NCBI GenBank assembly: GCA_942491975.1
Contig: CALOCY010000004.1
Span: 310,001 to 374,000, forward strand
Direction of reading: 5' to 3'
Source: CALOCY01 sp942491975
GTDB lineage: Bacteria; Bacteroidota; Bacteroidia; Bacteroidales; Prolixibacteraceae
DNA: 64,000 nucleotides
This document shows positions 26,082-34,450 of the stretch, one piece after another; position 1 is the stretch's first letter; every line of letters starts with the position of its first letter. The translations under genes and the position numbers were made by a program. The notes beneath the pieces are model-generated. The model did not search any database. It was not told the DNA's origin and was given only the letters and a program-made list of their open reading frames with translations.

Positions 26082-28055
26082 CTATATTTTTTTCAGAACG
26101 ACAAGTTCGTTGTGTTTTTCAATAATCTTATTATAAAACTGTTTAAGGTACTGGTATTCGGTGGGCAGAAATATCGGTTTGTTGATCTTTAACCGGCTTA
26201 CGATCTGTACCGTTTTCTCATTGACCTTTTTAATGACATACAGAAATGACCCTCCATTTTCAGGTAATTTAATATTGATTGGTTGCGGGATCTCTTCAAT
26301 GGAGTATCCTTCAGGTATTTCTAATGTATAAGTCATTTCATCAGAAAATTTGTTCCCAAAATCAACGGGATATTTACGTTCTTCAAGCTTGAAAGGATTC
26401 TCCGTCTCTTTGCCCAATGGTAAAGGGCTTACATAGATGTAATCATCACCGGCCATGGCATAATTATCAATACTTAAAGATAGCTTTTCAGTAACACCTT
26501 TATCAAGCTGTTCAATACCTTCCAATGATATTTCTTCAATATCCCACTCATTTTTTGAAGCGATATACTCTTCTTTGTACTTTTCAACAGATCCGGATTT
26601 CTCTATTCTATTGCGTTTGTTTAATGCGGAGTAGCCGGATAACCTTTTGGATATACCCACAGTTAATACCCCACTTTCATCTACGCTCAAACTTCCCAGG
26701 TATTTTGATGATGAATATCCGTGGTTACTGAGCGAAACCCAATGTGGGGCAGAGCCTCCAATAACCATTCCCCTTTCATTCAAACAGCGATGGGGAATAA
26801 GGTTCATGCCGCAATTCTCTTCTGTGGCGTCAAGCAACAATTCTTTTTCCCCAATCTTACAATAGGATACAACATAGTTAAATCCCGAGAGTGTTGGAAA
26901 AAGAAAAAGGCCGTTTGAGCGGGTACTCAATATTAATGGATAGGCATCCAAGCCAGCCTCTCTTAGCATGAGTGTGAGCAGATGATTGATATCAGCTACT
27001 GTCCCCCTCTTTTCTTTGAATGCTTTTCGCAGGTTTGAGGAGTAAATGTGGTTGTTTTTGTCCCATTTCATATTCTCTTTAACATAGGCGTAAATTTTCT
27101 CAACCTTTTCTTCGTCATTTTTACAATCGCTAATTACGTCGGGGACAATATCTTTAACAAGATGTTCTTTTTTATATAAAATCCCAAAACTTTCGTCTTT
27201 CCAGAGTTTTTCGTTAATGCTTTTCCACGATTCTGAGAATTGTTGCAATTTCATATCCGGTCCTCTGAAAGAACTTAGTTCAAAGGTCATCTGTTGAATG
27301 AAGTTTCTTGTAGATGACGTATAGGCCTCTGTTTTAAAGGCGGGCATATCTTTTGCAATCCAATGATGGATATCCCCTCTGTAATCAATTGTGCCTAATT
27401 GTCTTCTTGTTTCATCTGTAGTGTAAGATGCCAATTGTTCATGTCCTTTGGCGAAAAACTTATAGTGGAAGTATTCCGGAATAACAACCATGTATTCACT
27501 ATGCTTAACAGGTATATCTCGTTGAAAACTCCAATTTTGCAGGTTGAAAAGGAATGTACTCCCAATATTGTATTTTACCTCTATGAGTGAACCCTCTTTT
27601 ACATCAGGCATTGAAAAGCTTACAGCAGTAAGATTGTCATTCACCTGTTCTTTATAGACATCTTTCTTTTCCAGTTTTGTTGCTACAACTGCTCCATTTT
27701 TTATGTTATATGTAATTGCCTTTAATCCGATAAGATCTTCGGTATCAGTATTTCTGCCATATAGCAAAATTCTAAAATCACCATAACCTACGCCCTCTTT
27801 TTTCAATACTTTTATGCGTTGATGCCTTGAAAAGTTAATCTTCCAACCATCTACAGTATTAAAATTGAGCTCGCTTTTGCCATTATCATACAATACAACG
27901 GCATTTGCACTACTGTCTTTTTCGTATACAGTCATTTTAACCAACTCCTCATCAGGCTTTCCAAATTTGACTTTTTTCTGTTTTTCAGCGAGTAATGTGC
28001 CGGGAAATAGCAAGGTGGTTGCAAGTAAGGTGCTTAGAATAAAAATTTTAATCAT
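26082..28055 (-). CDS. DUF3857 and transglutaminase-like protein (degenerate active site)
   Basis: 657 aa, same domain order as its downstream neighbour: signal peptide 1-22, DUF3857 (about 60-245), transglutaminase-like fold (about 285-415), C-terminal beta region. Aligning the segment GTVADINHLLTLMLREAG with GDCKALTNYMKALLEVAG puts V353 at the catalytic Cys position; the His position is Y394 (GFNYVVSY), while the Asp is kept (D409 in LLLDATE). The fold should be preserved but enzymatic activity lost, suggesting a structural or ligand-binding partner of the active paralogue. A TATATTTG promoter box lies 32 bp upstream. Confidence 0.85.
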   Translation of the reverse strand: MIKIFILSTLLATTLLFPGTLLAEKQKKVKFGKPDEELVKMTVYEKDSSANAVVLYDNGKSELNFNTVDGWKINFSRHQRIKVLKKEGVGYGDFRILLYGRNTDTEDLIGLKAITYNIKNGAVVATKLEKKDVYKEQVNDNLTAVSFSMPDVKEGSLIEVKYNIGSTFLFNLQNWSFQRDIPVKHSEYMVVIPEYFHYKFFAKGHEQLASYTTDETRRQLGTIDYRGDIHHWIAKDMPAFKTEAYTSSTRNFIQQMTFELSSFRGPDMKLQQFSESWKSINEKLWKDESFGILYKKEHLVKDIVPDVISDCKNDEEKVEKIYAYVKENMKWDKNNHIYSSNLRKAFKEKRGTVADINHLLTLMLREAGLDAYPLILSTRSNGLFLFPTLSGFNYVVSYCKIGEKELLLDATEENCGMNLIPHRCLNERGMVIGGSAPHWVSLSNHGYSSSKYLGSLSVDESGVLTVGISKRLSGYSALNKRNRIEKSGSVEKYKEEYIASKNEWDIEEISLEGIEQLDKGVTEKLSLSIDNYAMAGDDYIYVSPLPLGKETENPFKLEERKYPVDFGNKFSDEMTYTLEIPEGYSIEEIPQPINIKLPENGGSFLYVIKKVNEKTVQIVSRLKINKPIFLPTEYQYLKQFYNKIIEKHNELVVLKKI

Positions 28056-28086
28056 GGTATCAATCTTTTTAAGTTGTTTAATGCTT

Positions 28087-28094
28087 CAAATATA
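28087..28094 (-). promoter_or_regulatory. Putative -7 element for the DUF3857 operon
   Basis: TATATTTG on the minus strand, 32 bp upstream of the ATG at 28055. Confidence 0.5.
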
Positions 28095-28194
28095 AAGCTT
28101 TACATGTTTTTATACAAGACATTATCCGATATGAAAAAATATGTTTTTTAATTAATATCTCTTTTTCTGAGATGTAATTTCTTTTATTTCGTAT

Positions 28195-28202
28195 TATTTT
28201 TG
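28195..28202 (+). promoter_or_regulatory. Putative -7 element for the thioredoxin-like gene
   Basis: TATTTTTG fits TAnnTTTG and ends 20 bp upstream of the ATG at 28223. Confidence 0.4.
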
Positions 28203-28222
28203 TTTGATATAAATCAGGATAA

Positions 28223-28540
28223 ATGATGGACATTGATCAATTCAATACGTTACTAGAAACAGAAGAAATGGTGTTGCTGTACCTTATCTCACCAGAGTGT
28301 AGTGCCTGCTATGCTTTGCAACCTAAAATAGAAGCATTATTGAAAGATCAATTCCCTAAAATTACGTATGTCGAAATAGATATTTCAGCATCGCCGGTTG
28401 TAACCGGTCAACTTCGGATTTTTACCGCACCGGCAATTATCCTTTTTATTGAGGGGAAAGAGAGCTTCAGGTTTGTACGTGCATTTAGTATTTATGAGCT
28501 TACTCAAAAGCTTGAACGCACCTCCATGCTTTTCAGTTAG
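28223..28540 (+). CDS. Thioredoxin-like protein with CSAC active site
   Basis: 105 aa, one thioredoxin fold without signal peptide. The redox motif is CSAC (C26, C29) in place of CGPC, and the usual W before the first Cys is E. The cis-proline segment is FTAPAIILF. The ATG at 28226 (second Met) is an alternative start. It is a cytoplasmic thiol-disulfide protein of unknown partner. It sits 87 bp upstream of hydF on the same strand, but hydF has its own -7-like box. Confidence 0.8.
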   Translation: MMDIDQFNTLLETEEMVLLYLISPECSACYALQPKIEALLKDQFPKITYVEIDISASPVVTGQLRIFTAPAIILFIEGKESFRFVRAFSIYELTQKLERTSMLFS

Positions 28541-28578
28541 TGTGCCGTGCCTTATTTCTTTTCAAACCAAAGGATCGT

Positions 28579-28586
28579 TATATTTG
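28579..28586 (+). promoter_or_regulatory. Putative -7 element for hydF
   Basis: TATATTTG located 42 bp upstream of the hydF ATG. Confidence 0.45.
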
Positions 28587-28627
28587 TTGTCTGTCTATAT
28601 TATCTGTTAATCTAACAATCTTGCACA

Positions 28628-29881
28628 ATGTCTGTAATTATTGAACGCGACCATATTGGGATATTTGGGAAAATGAACTCGGGGAAGAGTAGTGTGATGA
28701 ACCTGCTGACCCAGCAAACCACATCCATTGTTGATTCAACACCCGGGACAACTGCCGATACGAAGATTACACTGCAGGAAATACACGGCATGGGGCCTGT
28801 AAAATTGTTTGATACTGCCGGAATTGACGAATCTAATGAGTTGGGTGGGAAAAAACGAAAAAAGGCATTTGCAGACCTTAAGGAGTGTGATCTTGTATTG
28901 TTGGTGATCAATCCCAATACCGATGATTTTGATACGGAACAACGCATAATCGACAAAGCGAGGGAGTTTGATAAACAATTGCTGGTGTTGTACAACCTGT
29001 TTACGCCTGATGCTAAAAACAACATCATTGAAGTAGAAGCAAAGCTGCCTTTGCTGCGCTTTTATAAAAAACTGGAATTGGTTGCAGTGAATGAGGAGTG
29101 GAGACAACCTTTGCTGGAGTTTATTTTAAGCAACTTTGAATCGAAAAACCTAAAGACACCACTATTGCCCTTTTTAGAGCAGGATGAATTTTATATCCTG
29201 AATATCCCGATGGACGAGGAGACTCCCGGCGGGCGTTACCTGCGCCCACAGGCCATGTGCGAGGAGTACATTACACGAAATTGGGCATACCCGGTTTCGT
29301 ATCGTATGAACTTAGGGAAAGCCCGTGAAGGTGACCAGAAAGAGAAAGAGCGGTTCGATAAGTTTATTGCATCTTTTGCCCGTCGGCCTAAAATGATTAT
29401 TACCGATTCGCAGGCAATGGATATAATGCACCAATGGACACCTGACGATATTCAACTGACCACATTTTCCATAATGATGATCAGCTATGTGAGCAAAGGA
29501 GGGTTGAATGAGTTTGTGAATGGTATACGGGCGTTGTCAACCCTTAAAGAGGGGGATAAACTGTTGATTGTTGAAGCGTGTAACCACTCACGCATTAAAG
29601 AGGATATCGGAACGGTGCAGATCCCAAATTTTTTATTGCATAAATTCCCGGGCGTTAAGATCGAATACAATTTTGGACGGGAGTTTCAGGAGAATGACCA
29701 CCTGAAAGCGTATAAACTGGTGATCCATTGTGGCGGGTGTATGATCAGTACACAAAAAATGCTGGCGCGTGTACGCGATTTGCGGTCACAGGGCGTACCC
29801 TATACCAATTATGGGGTATTTCTGTCGTATGCCCAGGGCGAAGGATCATTGAAAAGGGTATTGGAACCCTGGATTTTTTGA
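28628..29881 (+). CDS. hydF: [FeFe] hydrogenase H-cluster maturation GTPase HydF
   Basis: 417 aa, normal HydF length. The N-terminal TrmE/Era-like GTPase domain has P-loop GKMNSGKSS, switch segment STPGTTAD and DTAGI. The C-terminal cluster-binding domain has the diagnostic CxHx46HCxxC: C318 and H320 (EACNHSR), then H367, C368 and C371 (VIHCGGC). HydF is the scaffold that assembles the diiron subcluster and loads it onto HydA; HydE and HydG must lie elsewhere. The gene implies an [FeFe] hydrogenase and anaerobic H2 metabolism. Confidence 0.96.
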   Translation: MSVIIERDHIGIFGKMNSGKSSVMNLLTQQTTSIVDSTPGTTADTKITLQEIHGMGPVKLFDTAGIDESNELGGKKRKKAFADLKECDLVLLVINPNTDDFDTEQRIIDKAREFDKQLLVLYNLFTPDAKNNIIEVEAKLPLLRFYKKLELVAVNEEWRQPLLEFILSNFESKNLKTPLLPFLEQDEFYILNIPMDEETPGGRYLRPQAMCEEYITRNWAYPVSYRMNLGKAREGDQKEKERFDKFIASFARRPKMIITDSQAMDIMHQWTPDDIQLTTFSIMMISYVSKGGLNEFVNGIRALSTLKEGDKLLIVEACNHSRIKEDIGTVQIPNFLLHKFPGVKIEYNFGREFQENDHLKAYKLVIHCGGCMISTQKMLARVRDLRSQGVPYTNYGVFLSYAQGEGSLKRVLEPWIF

Positions 29882-29902
29882 GTATCAAGACAAAAAATAA
29901 AA

Positions 29903-29927
29903 AAAGCTCCGTGATTAGCGGAGCTTT
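29903..29927. terminator. Bidirectional terminator between hydF and pepD
   Basis: AAAGCTCCG-tgattag-CGGAGCTTT between convergent genes, with an A-rich 5' flank and short T-run. Confidence 0.75.
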
Positions 29928-29949
29928 CTGTTATAGAATAATTTCCAGT

Positions 29950-31416
29950 CTATTTAACCGGGATATTTTTTAGTGTTTCAACAATGAAATCCCAGAATTT
30001 ACCTACGGTTTCGATGTTTACTTTCTCATCGGGAGAGTGAGGGAACCGGATGGTAGGCCCAAAAGAGATCATATCCCAATGTGGGTATGCACCACCTAAA
30101 ATACCACATTCCAATCCGGCATGAATAGCTTTTATTTCAGGCGTTTTCCCATACTTATTTTTATACACTTCCTGCATAGTTTTTAGAATGGGTGAATCCA
30201 TATTGGGTTGCCATCCCGGATATTCCCCGGAAAATTCTGTTTTTGCACCTGCCAATGAGAATACGGACTCAATTCTTGAACCTAACGAGGCTTTTCCTGA
30301 ATCAACCGAGCTACGCATAAGAATAGCTACATTAACCTCTTTTGTATTGGCATCTGATTTTACAATAGCCATGCTACAAGAAGTCTCTACCAAGCCCGGC
30401 ATACTGTCGCTCATCCTGATTACACCATTGGGGCATGCCCTAATAGCGTGGGTAAGATTTATCTGTGTCTGCTCATCAATAAGTGTTGCCGGAAGATCAG
30501 CTTTTTCAGCTTTAATGCTCATGTTAGGTTCAGTAGCTGCAAGCTCTTTAGCTGCTGTAGCTGCAAATTCGGCTACAAATGCTTCAAATTCAGCCCCTGT
30601 TTCCTGTGGTACAGTAACCAACGCGAAAGCTTCACGGGGGATTGCATTTCTAAGGCTTCCCCCGTTGATTGATGCCAAACGTGTACCGTATAATGCGTAG
30701 GCGTCTTTCAATAGACGGAAAAATACTTTGTTGGCGTTACCGCGTCCAAGGGGGATATCCAGGCCTGAGTGCCCGCCTTTTAATCCGGTGATGTTTATTT
30801 GGTAAGCTTCATGTCCTGCCGGAACGGCTTCTTCGGTATATGCAAATGCAATATTTGCATCTTCGCCACCGGCACATCCCACATACAATTCACCTTCGTC
30901 TTCCGAGTCGGTATTTAGCAGGATATCGCCTTGCAGTATGCCCGGTTTCAATCCTTCGGCACCGGTCATTCCGGTCTCTTCGTCGGTGGTAAAAAGTGCT
31001 TCAACCGGACCATGCTCAATGTCATTTGCTGCCAGTACAGCCATAGCTGCTGCTACACCTATACCATTGTCGGCACCAAGGGTTGTTCCATTGGCAGTAA
31101 CCCAGCCGTCCTCAATATAAGTTTCTATCGGATCGTTGTTGAAATCGTGGTTTTTATCGCTGTTTTTCTGAGGTACCATATCCAGGTGCCCCTGAAATAT
31201 TACACCTTTGCGGTTTTCCATTCCGGGGGTGGCAGGTTTGCGGATAATAATATTACCTACTTCGTCTTTAATGGTCTCCAATCCCAGCTCTTTACCAAAA
31301 TTGTACATAAAATCCTGAATGCGTGCTTCATTTTTCGAAGGACGTGGAATTTGTGTCATGTTATAAAAATTTTCCCACAACGCTTTGGGATGGAGTTTTG
31401 TAATTTCGTTACTCAT
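29950..31416 (-). CDS. pepD: Aminoacyl-histidine dipeptidase (M20/PepD family)
   Basis: 488 aa, the expected size for PepD. Metal-site residues are visible: H77 and D79 in QGHLDM, D116 in LGADNG, catalytic/metal E146-E147 in FTTDEETG, and D in NTDSEDEG. GGHSGLDIPLGRGNA is the lid-domain signature. The enzyme cleaves Xaa-His and other dipeptides in the cytoplasm. With hutU and the POT transporter in the same window, it fits peptide and histidine use. Upstream lies a cluster of palindromes that may hold operator sites. Confidence 0.93.
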   Translation of the reverse strand: MSNEITKLHPKALWENFYNMTQIPRPSKNEARIQDFMYNFGKELGLETIKDEVGNIIIRKPATPGMENRKGVIFQGHLDMVPQKNSDKNHDFNNDPIETYIEDGWVTANGTTLGADNGIGVAAAMAVLAANDIEHGPVEALFTTDEETGMTGAEGLKPGILQGDILLNTDSEDEGELYVGCAGGEDANIAFAYTEEAVPAGHEAYQINITGLKGGHSGLDIPLGRGNANKVFFRLLKDAYALYGTRLASINGGSLRNAIPREAFALVTVPQETGAEFEAFVAEFAATAAKELAATEPNMSIKAEKADLPATLIDEQTQINLTHAIRACPNGVIRMSDSMPGLVETSCSMAIVKSDANTKEVNVAILMRSSVDSGKASLGSRIESVFSLAGAKTEFSGEYPGWQPNMDSPILKTMQEVYKNKYGKTPEIKAIHAGLECGILGGAYPHWDMISFGPTIRFPHSPDEKVNIETVGKFWDFIVETLKNIPVK

Positions 31417-31480
31417 AATATAAAAGATTTTTAGATGAATATTTTTTCGAATTCTTTAGCTAAAAAATGAACGACCTAAA

Positions 31481-31506
31481 GTACAATTAATTGTGGAAAA
31501 TTGTAC
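31481..31506. promoter_or_regulatory. Candidate operator upstream of pepD
   Basis: Perfect 8-bp inverted repeat GTACAATT-N10-AATTGTAC, 65 bp upstream of the pepD ATG. Spacing and symmetry fit binding of a dimeric regulator; no regulator is identified. Confidence 0.35.
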
Positions 31507-31619
31507 TGAAATAGATCAGAAAGTGGCGTGCTAAAAAACAGTAGTAAAATACCGATTATCAATCAAAATGTCGTTCTGAAAAAAAAAATCAGAACTCCTT
31601 TGATTGTATATCGGCATTA

Positions 31620-31676
31620 ACCATTCTAAACTTTAAATTGCTATATGGTCATATAACAATTTAAAGTAGAATTGGT
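31620..31676. repeat. 57-bp imperfect palindrome
   Basis: ACCATTCTAAACTTTAAATTG pairs with CAATTTAAAGTAGAATTGGT with small bulges; the core CTTTAAATTG-C-TATATG-GT-CATATA-A-CAATTTAAAG has only one mismatched pair. It lacks a T-tract, so it is not a standard terminator. Confidence 0.7.
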
Positions 31677-31681
31677 ATAAA

Positions 31682-31713
31682 AGAACCCCGAAGAGAATCA
31701 ACGGGGTCCTTTA
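31682..31713 (-). terminator. Terminator of the MFS transporter gene
   Basis: Minus strand GGACCCCG-ttgattctctt-CGGGGTTCTTTT, 18 bp past the stop at 31731. Confidence 0.75.
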
Positions 31714-31730
31714 AAAGTATCATTGACTGA

Positions 31731-33113
31731 TTAGACTTTAATAATATTAGGGCTTTCCAATCCGTAGCCTTTTTTCTTGTCTTCAGCTTTGAGCAGCAAT
31801 GCAACAATAATTGACAACAAGCCTGTTGCTGCAAAAATCATCATCGGGATAGTATAGTCATAATGACTGAATTCACCACTTTCATTTAATACCCGTCCAT
31901 ATTTTTCAAGCATAATACCAATCAAAAGAGGCATTCCCATTAATCCCCAGTTTTGCACCCAAAAAATCAATGCATAAGCTGATCCCAACTGTTTTTCAGG
32001 AATAATTTTAGGTACTGAAGGCCACATGGCAGATGGAACCAGAGAAAATGTGATGCCCAAAAAAATGATTAGTGCTACTGCAACAAATGCCTGACTTAAG
32101 AAAGGAATGGAGAAGAAAATATGTACAATCAATAACATTATAGAACCAATCAACATGATGGTTGCCCCTTTCCCTTTACGGTCATATATATTACCAAAAA
32201 GCGGTGTTAGTATAATGGTTCCAAATGGAAGTAGAGCAGGAATTGATCCGGCAAATTTTGGATCCACACCATATTTGTTAATCATCAGGTCGGTTGCAAA
32301 ATAGAGGAATGGGAAAACTCCTGAATAAAACAACACACACAATAGTGCGATTAGCCAGAAACCTTTGTTTTTAATGATGAATAAAATGTCTCTTATTTTG
32401 AAAGCATCTTCTTCTGAAATCTCATCACCAATACCTTCAGATACTTCAAGCTTTCTATCCATAAATGTATACCAGACAAAAGCAATAAAACCGGCAACTA
32501 GCAAACCAAGGCCTAACATTACAGGAGCCGATATGGCTGGGAATTGTTCCGTTCCAAACCATACAGTTGCCATCGGAATAGGTATGGCCAAGGCTAACGC
32601 AGTACCCATACGGGCAGTAGCCATTTCCAATCCCATGGCAAGCGCCATTTCCTTTCCTTTAAACCACTTCACGATTACTTTTGAAACTGTAATCCCGGCA
32701 ACTTCAACTCCCACACCAAAAACACCAAAGCCTATTGCTCCGATAACAACCTGGCTTTTCATTCCAAAAATAAGACCGTCCATCGGGAAAATTTGTTCAA
32801 TAGCAATATACTGAAGTACTGTACCAACAAGCATCGTTAAACTAGCTCCTAGACCAGTAAAACGCACGCCCATTTTATCAAGGATTATCCCACCAAAAAT
32901 GAGCATTAAAAAGACTACGTTGAACCACCCGTAAGCACTGTTCCAGAAACCAAAGTCAGCACTATTCCAACCCATGTGCTCTTCAAGTAGTGGTTTCAAT
33001 GGAGAAATTACGTAATTGATGTAATACCCGCATAGCATAGTAAAAGAGACCACAGCCAAGGCACCCCACCTTGCAAATTTTGAGTCTCTTAAGGTCTGTT
33101 TAATAGCTTCCAT
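31731..33113 (-). CDS. Major facilitator superfamily transporter
   Basis: 460 aa with 12 predicted transmembrane segments. The first (ALAVVSFTMLCGYYINYVI) is followed by an acidic loop, and the segment GGIILDKMGVRF is the MFS loop 2-3 motif (GxxxDxxGxR). A hydrophilic central loop at about residues 210-245 contains EGIGDEISEEDAFKIRD. It resembles the ACS/sugar-phosphate and hexuronate-type MFS groups; I cannot name a substrate. Single gene with its own terminator. Confidence 0.85.
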   Translation of the reverse strand: MEAIKQTLRDSKFARWGALAVVSFTMLCGYYINYVISPLKPLLEEHMGWNSADFGFWNSAYGWFNVVFLMLIFGGIILDKMGVRFTGLGASLTMLVGTVLQYIAIEQIFPMDGLIFGMKSQVVIGAIGFGVFGVGVEVAGITVSKVIVKWFKGKEMALAMGLEMATARMGTALALAIPIPMATVWFGTEQFPAISAPVMLGLGLLVAGFIAFVWYTFMDRKLEVSEGIGDEISEEDAFKIRDILFIIKNKGFWLIALLCVLFYSGVFPFLYFATDLMINKYGVDPKFAGSIPALLPFGTIILTPLFGNIYDRKGKGATIMLIGSIMLLIVHIFFSIPFLSQAFVAVALIIFLGITFSLVPSAMWPSVPKIIPEKQLGSAYALIFWVQNWGLMGMPLLIGIMLEKYGRVLNESGEFSHYDYTIPMMIFAATGLLSIIVALLLKAEDKKKGYGLESPNIIKV

Positions 33114-33216
33114 ATTTATTGTTTTAGTCAGTAAATTTTAAGAATGAATGGATAAAAATAAGAAAATAAAGGAGGAATCAGGTATAATATTGGATTATGA
33201 ATAAAAAATATTTAAA

Positions 33217-33248
33217 AACCCTGACAGGATTTCAAATCTGTCAGGGTT
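33217..33248 (-). terminator. Terminator of the DUF4831 gene
   Basis: AACCCTGACAG-N10-CTGTCAGGGTT, an 11-bp perfect stem followed on the minus strand by TTTTTAAATATTTTTT. The same stem sequence is common in intergenic regions of Bacteroidota, so it may also be a REP-like unit. Confidence 0.75.
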
Positions 33249-33276
33249 GGAGTACGTTAAATTATATCTAATAAAA

Positions 33277-34389
33277 TTACTTTTCGATATTTTTAATAGC
33301 CCCTGTTTCCGGGTGAAAAATTATTTGATGAATACCATCCAAAAATAGTTCGGGAAGCGGGGCAATGGTGCCAAATTGTGCAATGGTTGTCCGTGTTTTT
33401 GCCCAGGGGGTCAGCCCATCGGTAAGTGTGATGTCCGCAGTTCCCGGCATCCGGTAGTATATGCCGCTTTTCCCGGCATCCGGGTTTTGTGATTGTGCCA
33501 GGCTTTGTTGTGCCTGCGATTGCCCTGTTGTCTTTTGGTACCGGATCATTACCGGTTTTCCACTCAGGTCGTTGGCCTGTAGTACACCTTTATTTGCCGA
33601 AAAACGAAATATAACGTCACTTTTGGTTTGTGTGGATGCCGGAATGGTTTCGAATACATACGTGTGTGTTGTGGCCTTTTTTTTGCCTGAAAAAAGGGCC
33701 ACATACTCTTTTTCAAGCCGGTGCAGTTCGTCGATAACCGCTTCATAAGCTTTCCCGTCGGGGGGCAGTGCATCAAGATCGGAGAGCATGGTATTGAACC
33801 GTTGGTCACGAAGGCTTACAATGGTTTGTGCCACATCAAATGCCCGTTCTTCGACAGTTTTGGTTACCAAAACACCTCCCCTTATTGTATCTGTAATCTC
33901 ATTATAGAAATCATCAAGTGACAGGTCGGGGAATAACAGTTCCGGTACAGGCGAATTGTATATGAGATTGGATGTGACCAATTTATTCTCTTCGGTGTTA
34001 GCCGGGGTATTAATCCCTGCAAGAATTCCTTCCGGGGAAAGGTTAACCAGTGCGGCCGATTGCCCCATTGCTTTATAATAGTGGTCAGGATCAGGTTCGG
34101 CAAATGTTTCAAAGCGGATCTTTTGAATAGCCCACGTTTCATAATCCGAAACGGGGACATTTTCCAACCCCAGCAGTTTATCGGCATATTGAGCATAGGG
34201 ACCGTGAAAAAATCTTTCGTGGTTTACCTCAACATATATCCTGATCCCTGTCCGGGGAAGGCTATATACGATCCCCTCGGGAACGGGTTCTGCAATTGCT
34301 TCTCCTTTTTTGCGGTCGTTGTCTGATGCTGAAAGAGCAATACTTACTGTAAATATACATGAGAGCATTAATGCGATAGTTCTTTTCAT
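33277..34389 (-). CDS. DUF4831 family exported protein
   Basis: 370 aa. Signal peptide 1-20 (TIALMLSCIFTVSIALSAS). The segment YSLPRTGIRIYVEVNHERF followed by FHGPYAQYADKLLGLENV and IQKIRFETFAEPDP matches my memory of DUF4831, a Bacteroidota-restricted periplasmic family of unknown function. The central part (about 175-260) carries RAFDVAQTIVSLRDQRF, SDLDALPPDGKAYEAV and a Lys-rich KKKATTHTYVFETIP. A TACCTTTG -7 box (34436-34443) lies 46 bp upstream. Confidence 0.75.
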   Translation of the reverse strand: MKRTIALMLSCIFTVSIALSASDNDRKKGEAIAEPVPEGIVYSLPRTGIRIYVEVNHERFFHGPYAQYADKLLGLENVPVSDYETWAIQKIRFETFAEPDPDHYYKAMGQSAALVNLSPEGILAGINTPANTEENKLVTSNLIYNSPVPELLFPDLSLDDFYNEITDTIRGGVLVTKTVEERAFDVAQTIVSLRDQRFNTMLSDLDALPPDGKAYEAVIDELHRLEKEYVALFSGKKKATTHTYVFETIPASTQTKSDVIFRFSANKGVLQANDLSGKPVMIRYQKTTGQSQAQQSLAQSQNPDAGKSGIYYRMPGTADITLTDGLTPWAKTRTTIAQFGTIAPLPELFLDGIHQIIFHPETGAIKNIEK

Positions 34390-34435
34390 CTGGATTACAT
34401 TTTTGTCTGATAATCGTTAATTAAAAACGTTATTC

Positions 34436-34443
34436 AAAGGTAA
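34436..34443 (-). promoter_or_regulatory. Putative -7 element for the DUF4831 gene
   Basis: TACCTTTG on the minus strand, between the stop of the nnr gene and the DUF4831 start. Confidence 0.45.
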
Positions 34444-34450
34444 AATATTA

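Larger units (their letters stand above)
31417..31730. other. Palindrome-rich intergenic region between pepD and MFS gene
   Basis: 314 bp containing, in order: GTACAATT/AATTGTAC at 31481-31506, GTTCTGA/TCAGAAC at 31573-31595, a large palindrome at 31620-31676, and the MFS terminator at 31682-31713. Both flanking genes are on the minus strand, so this is the pepD promoter region plus the MFS-gene 3' end. Confidence 0.6.
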
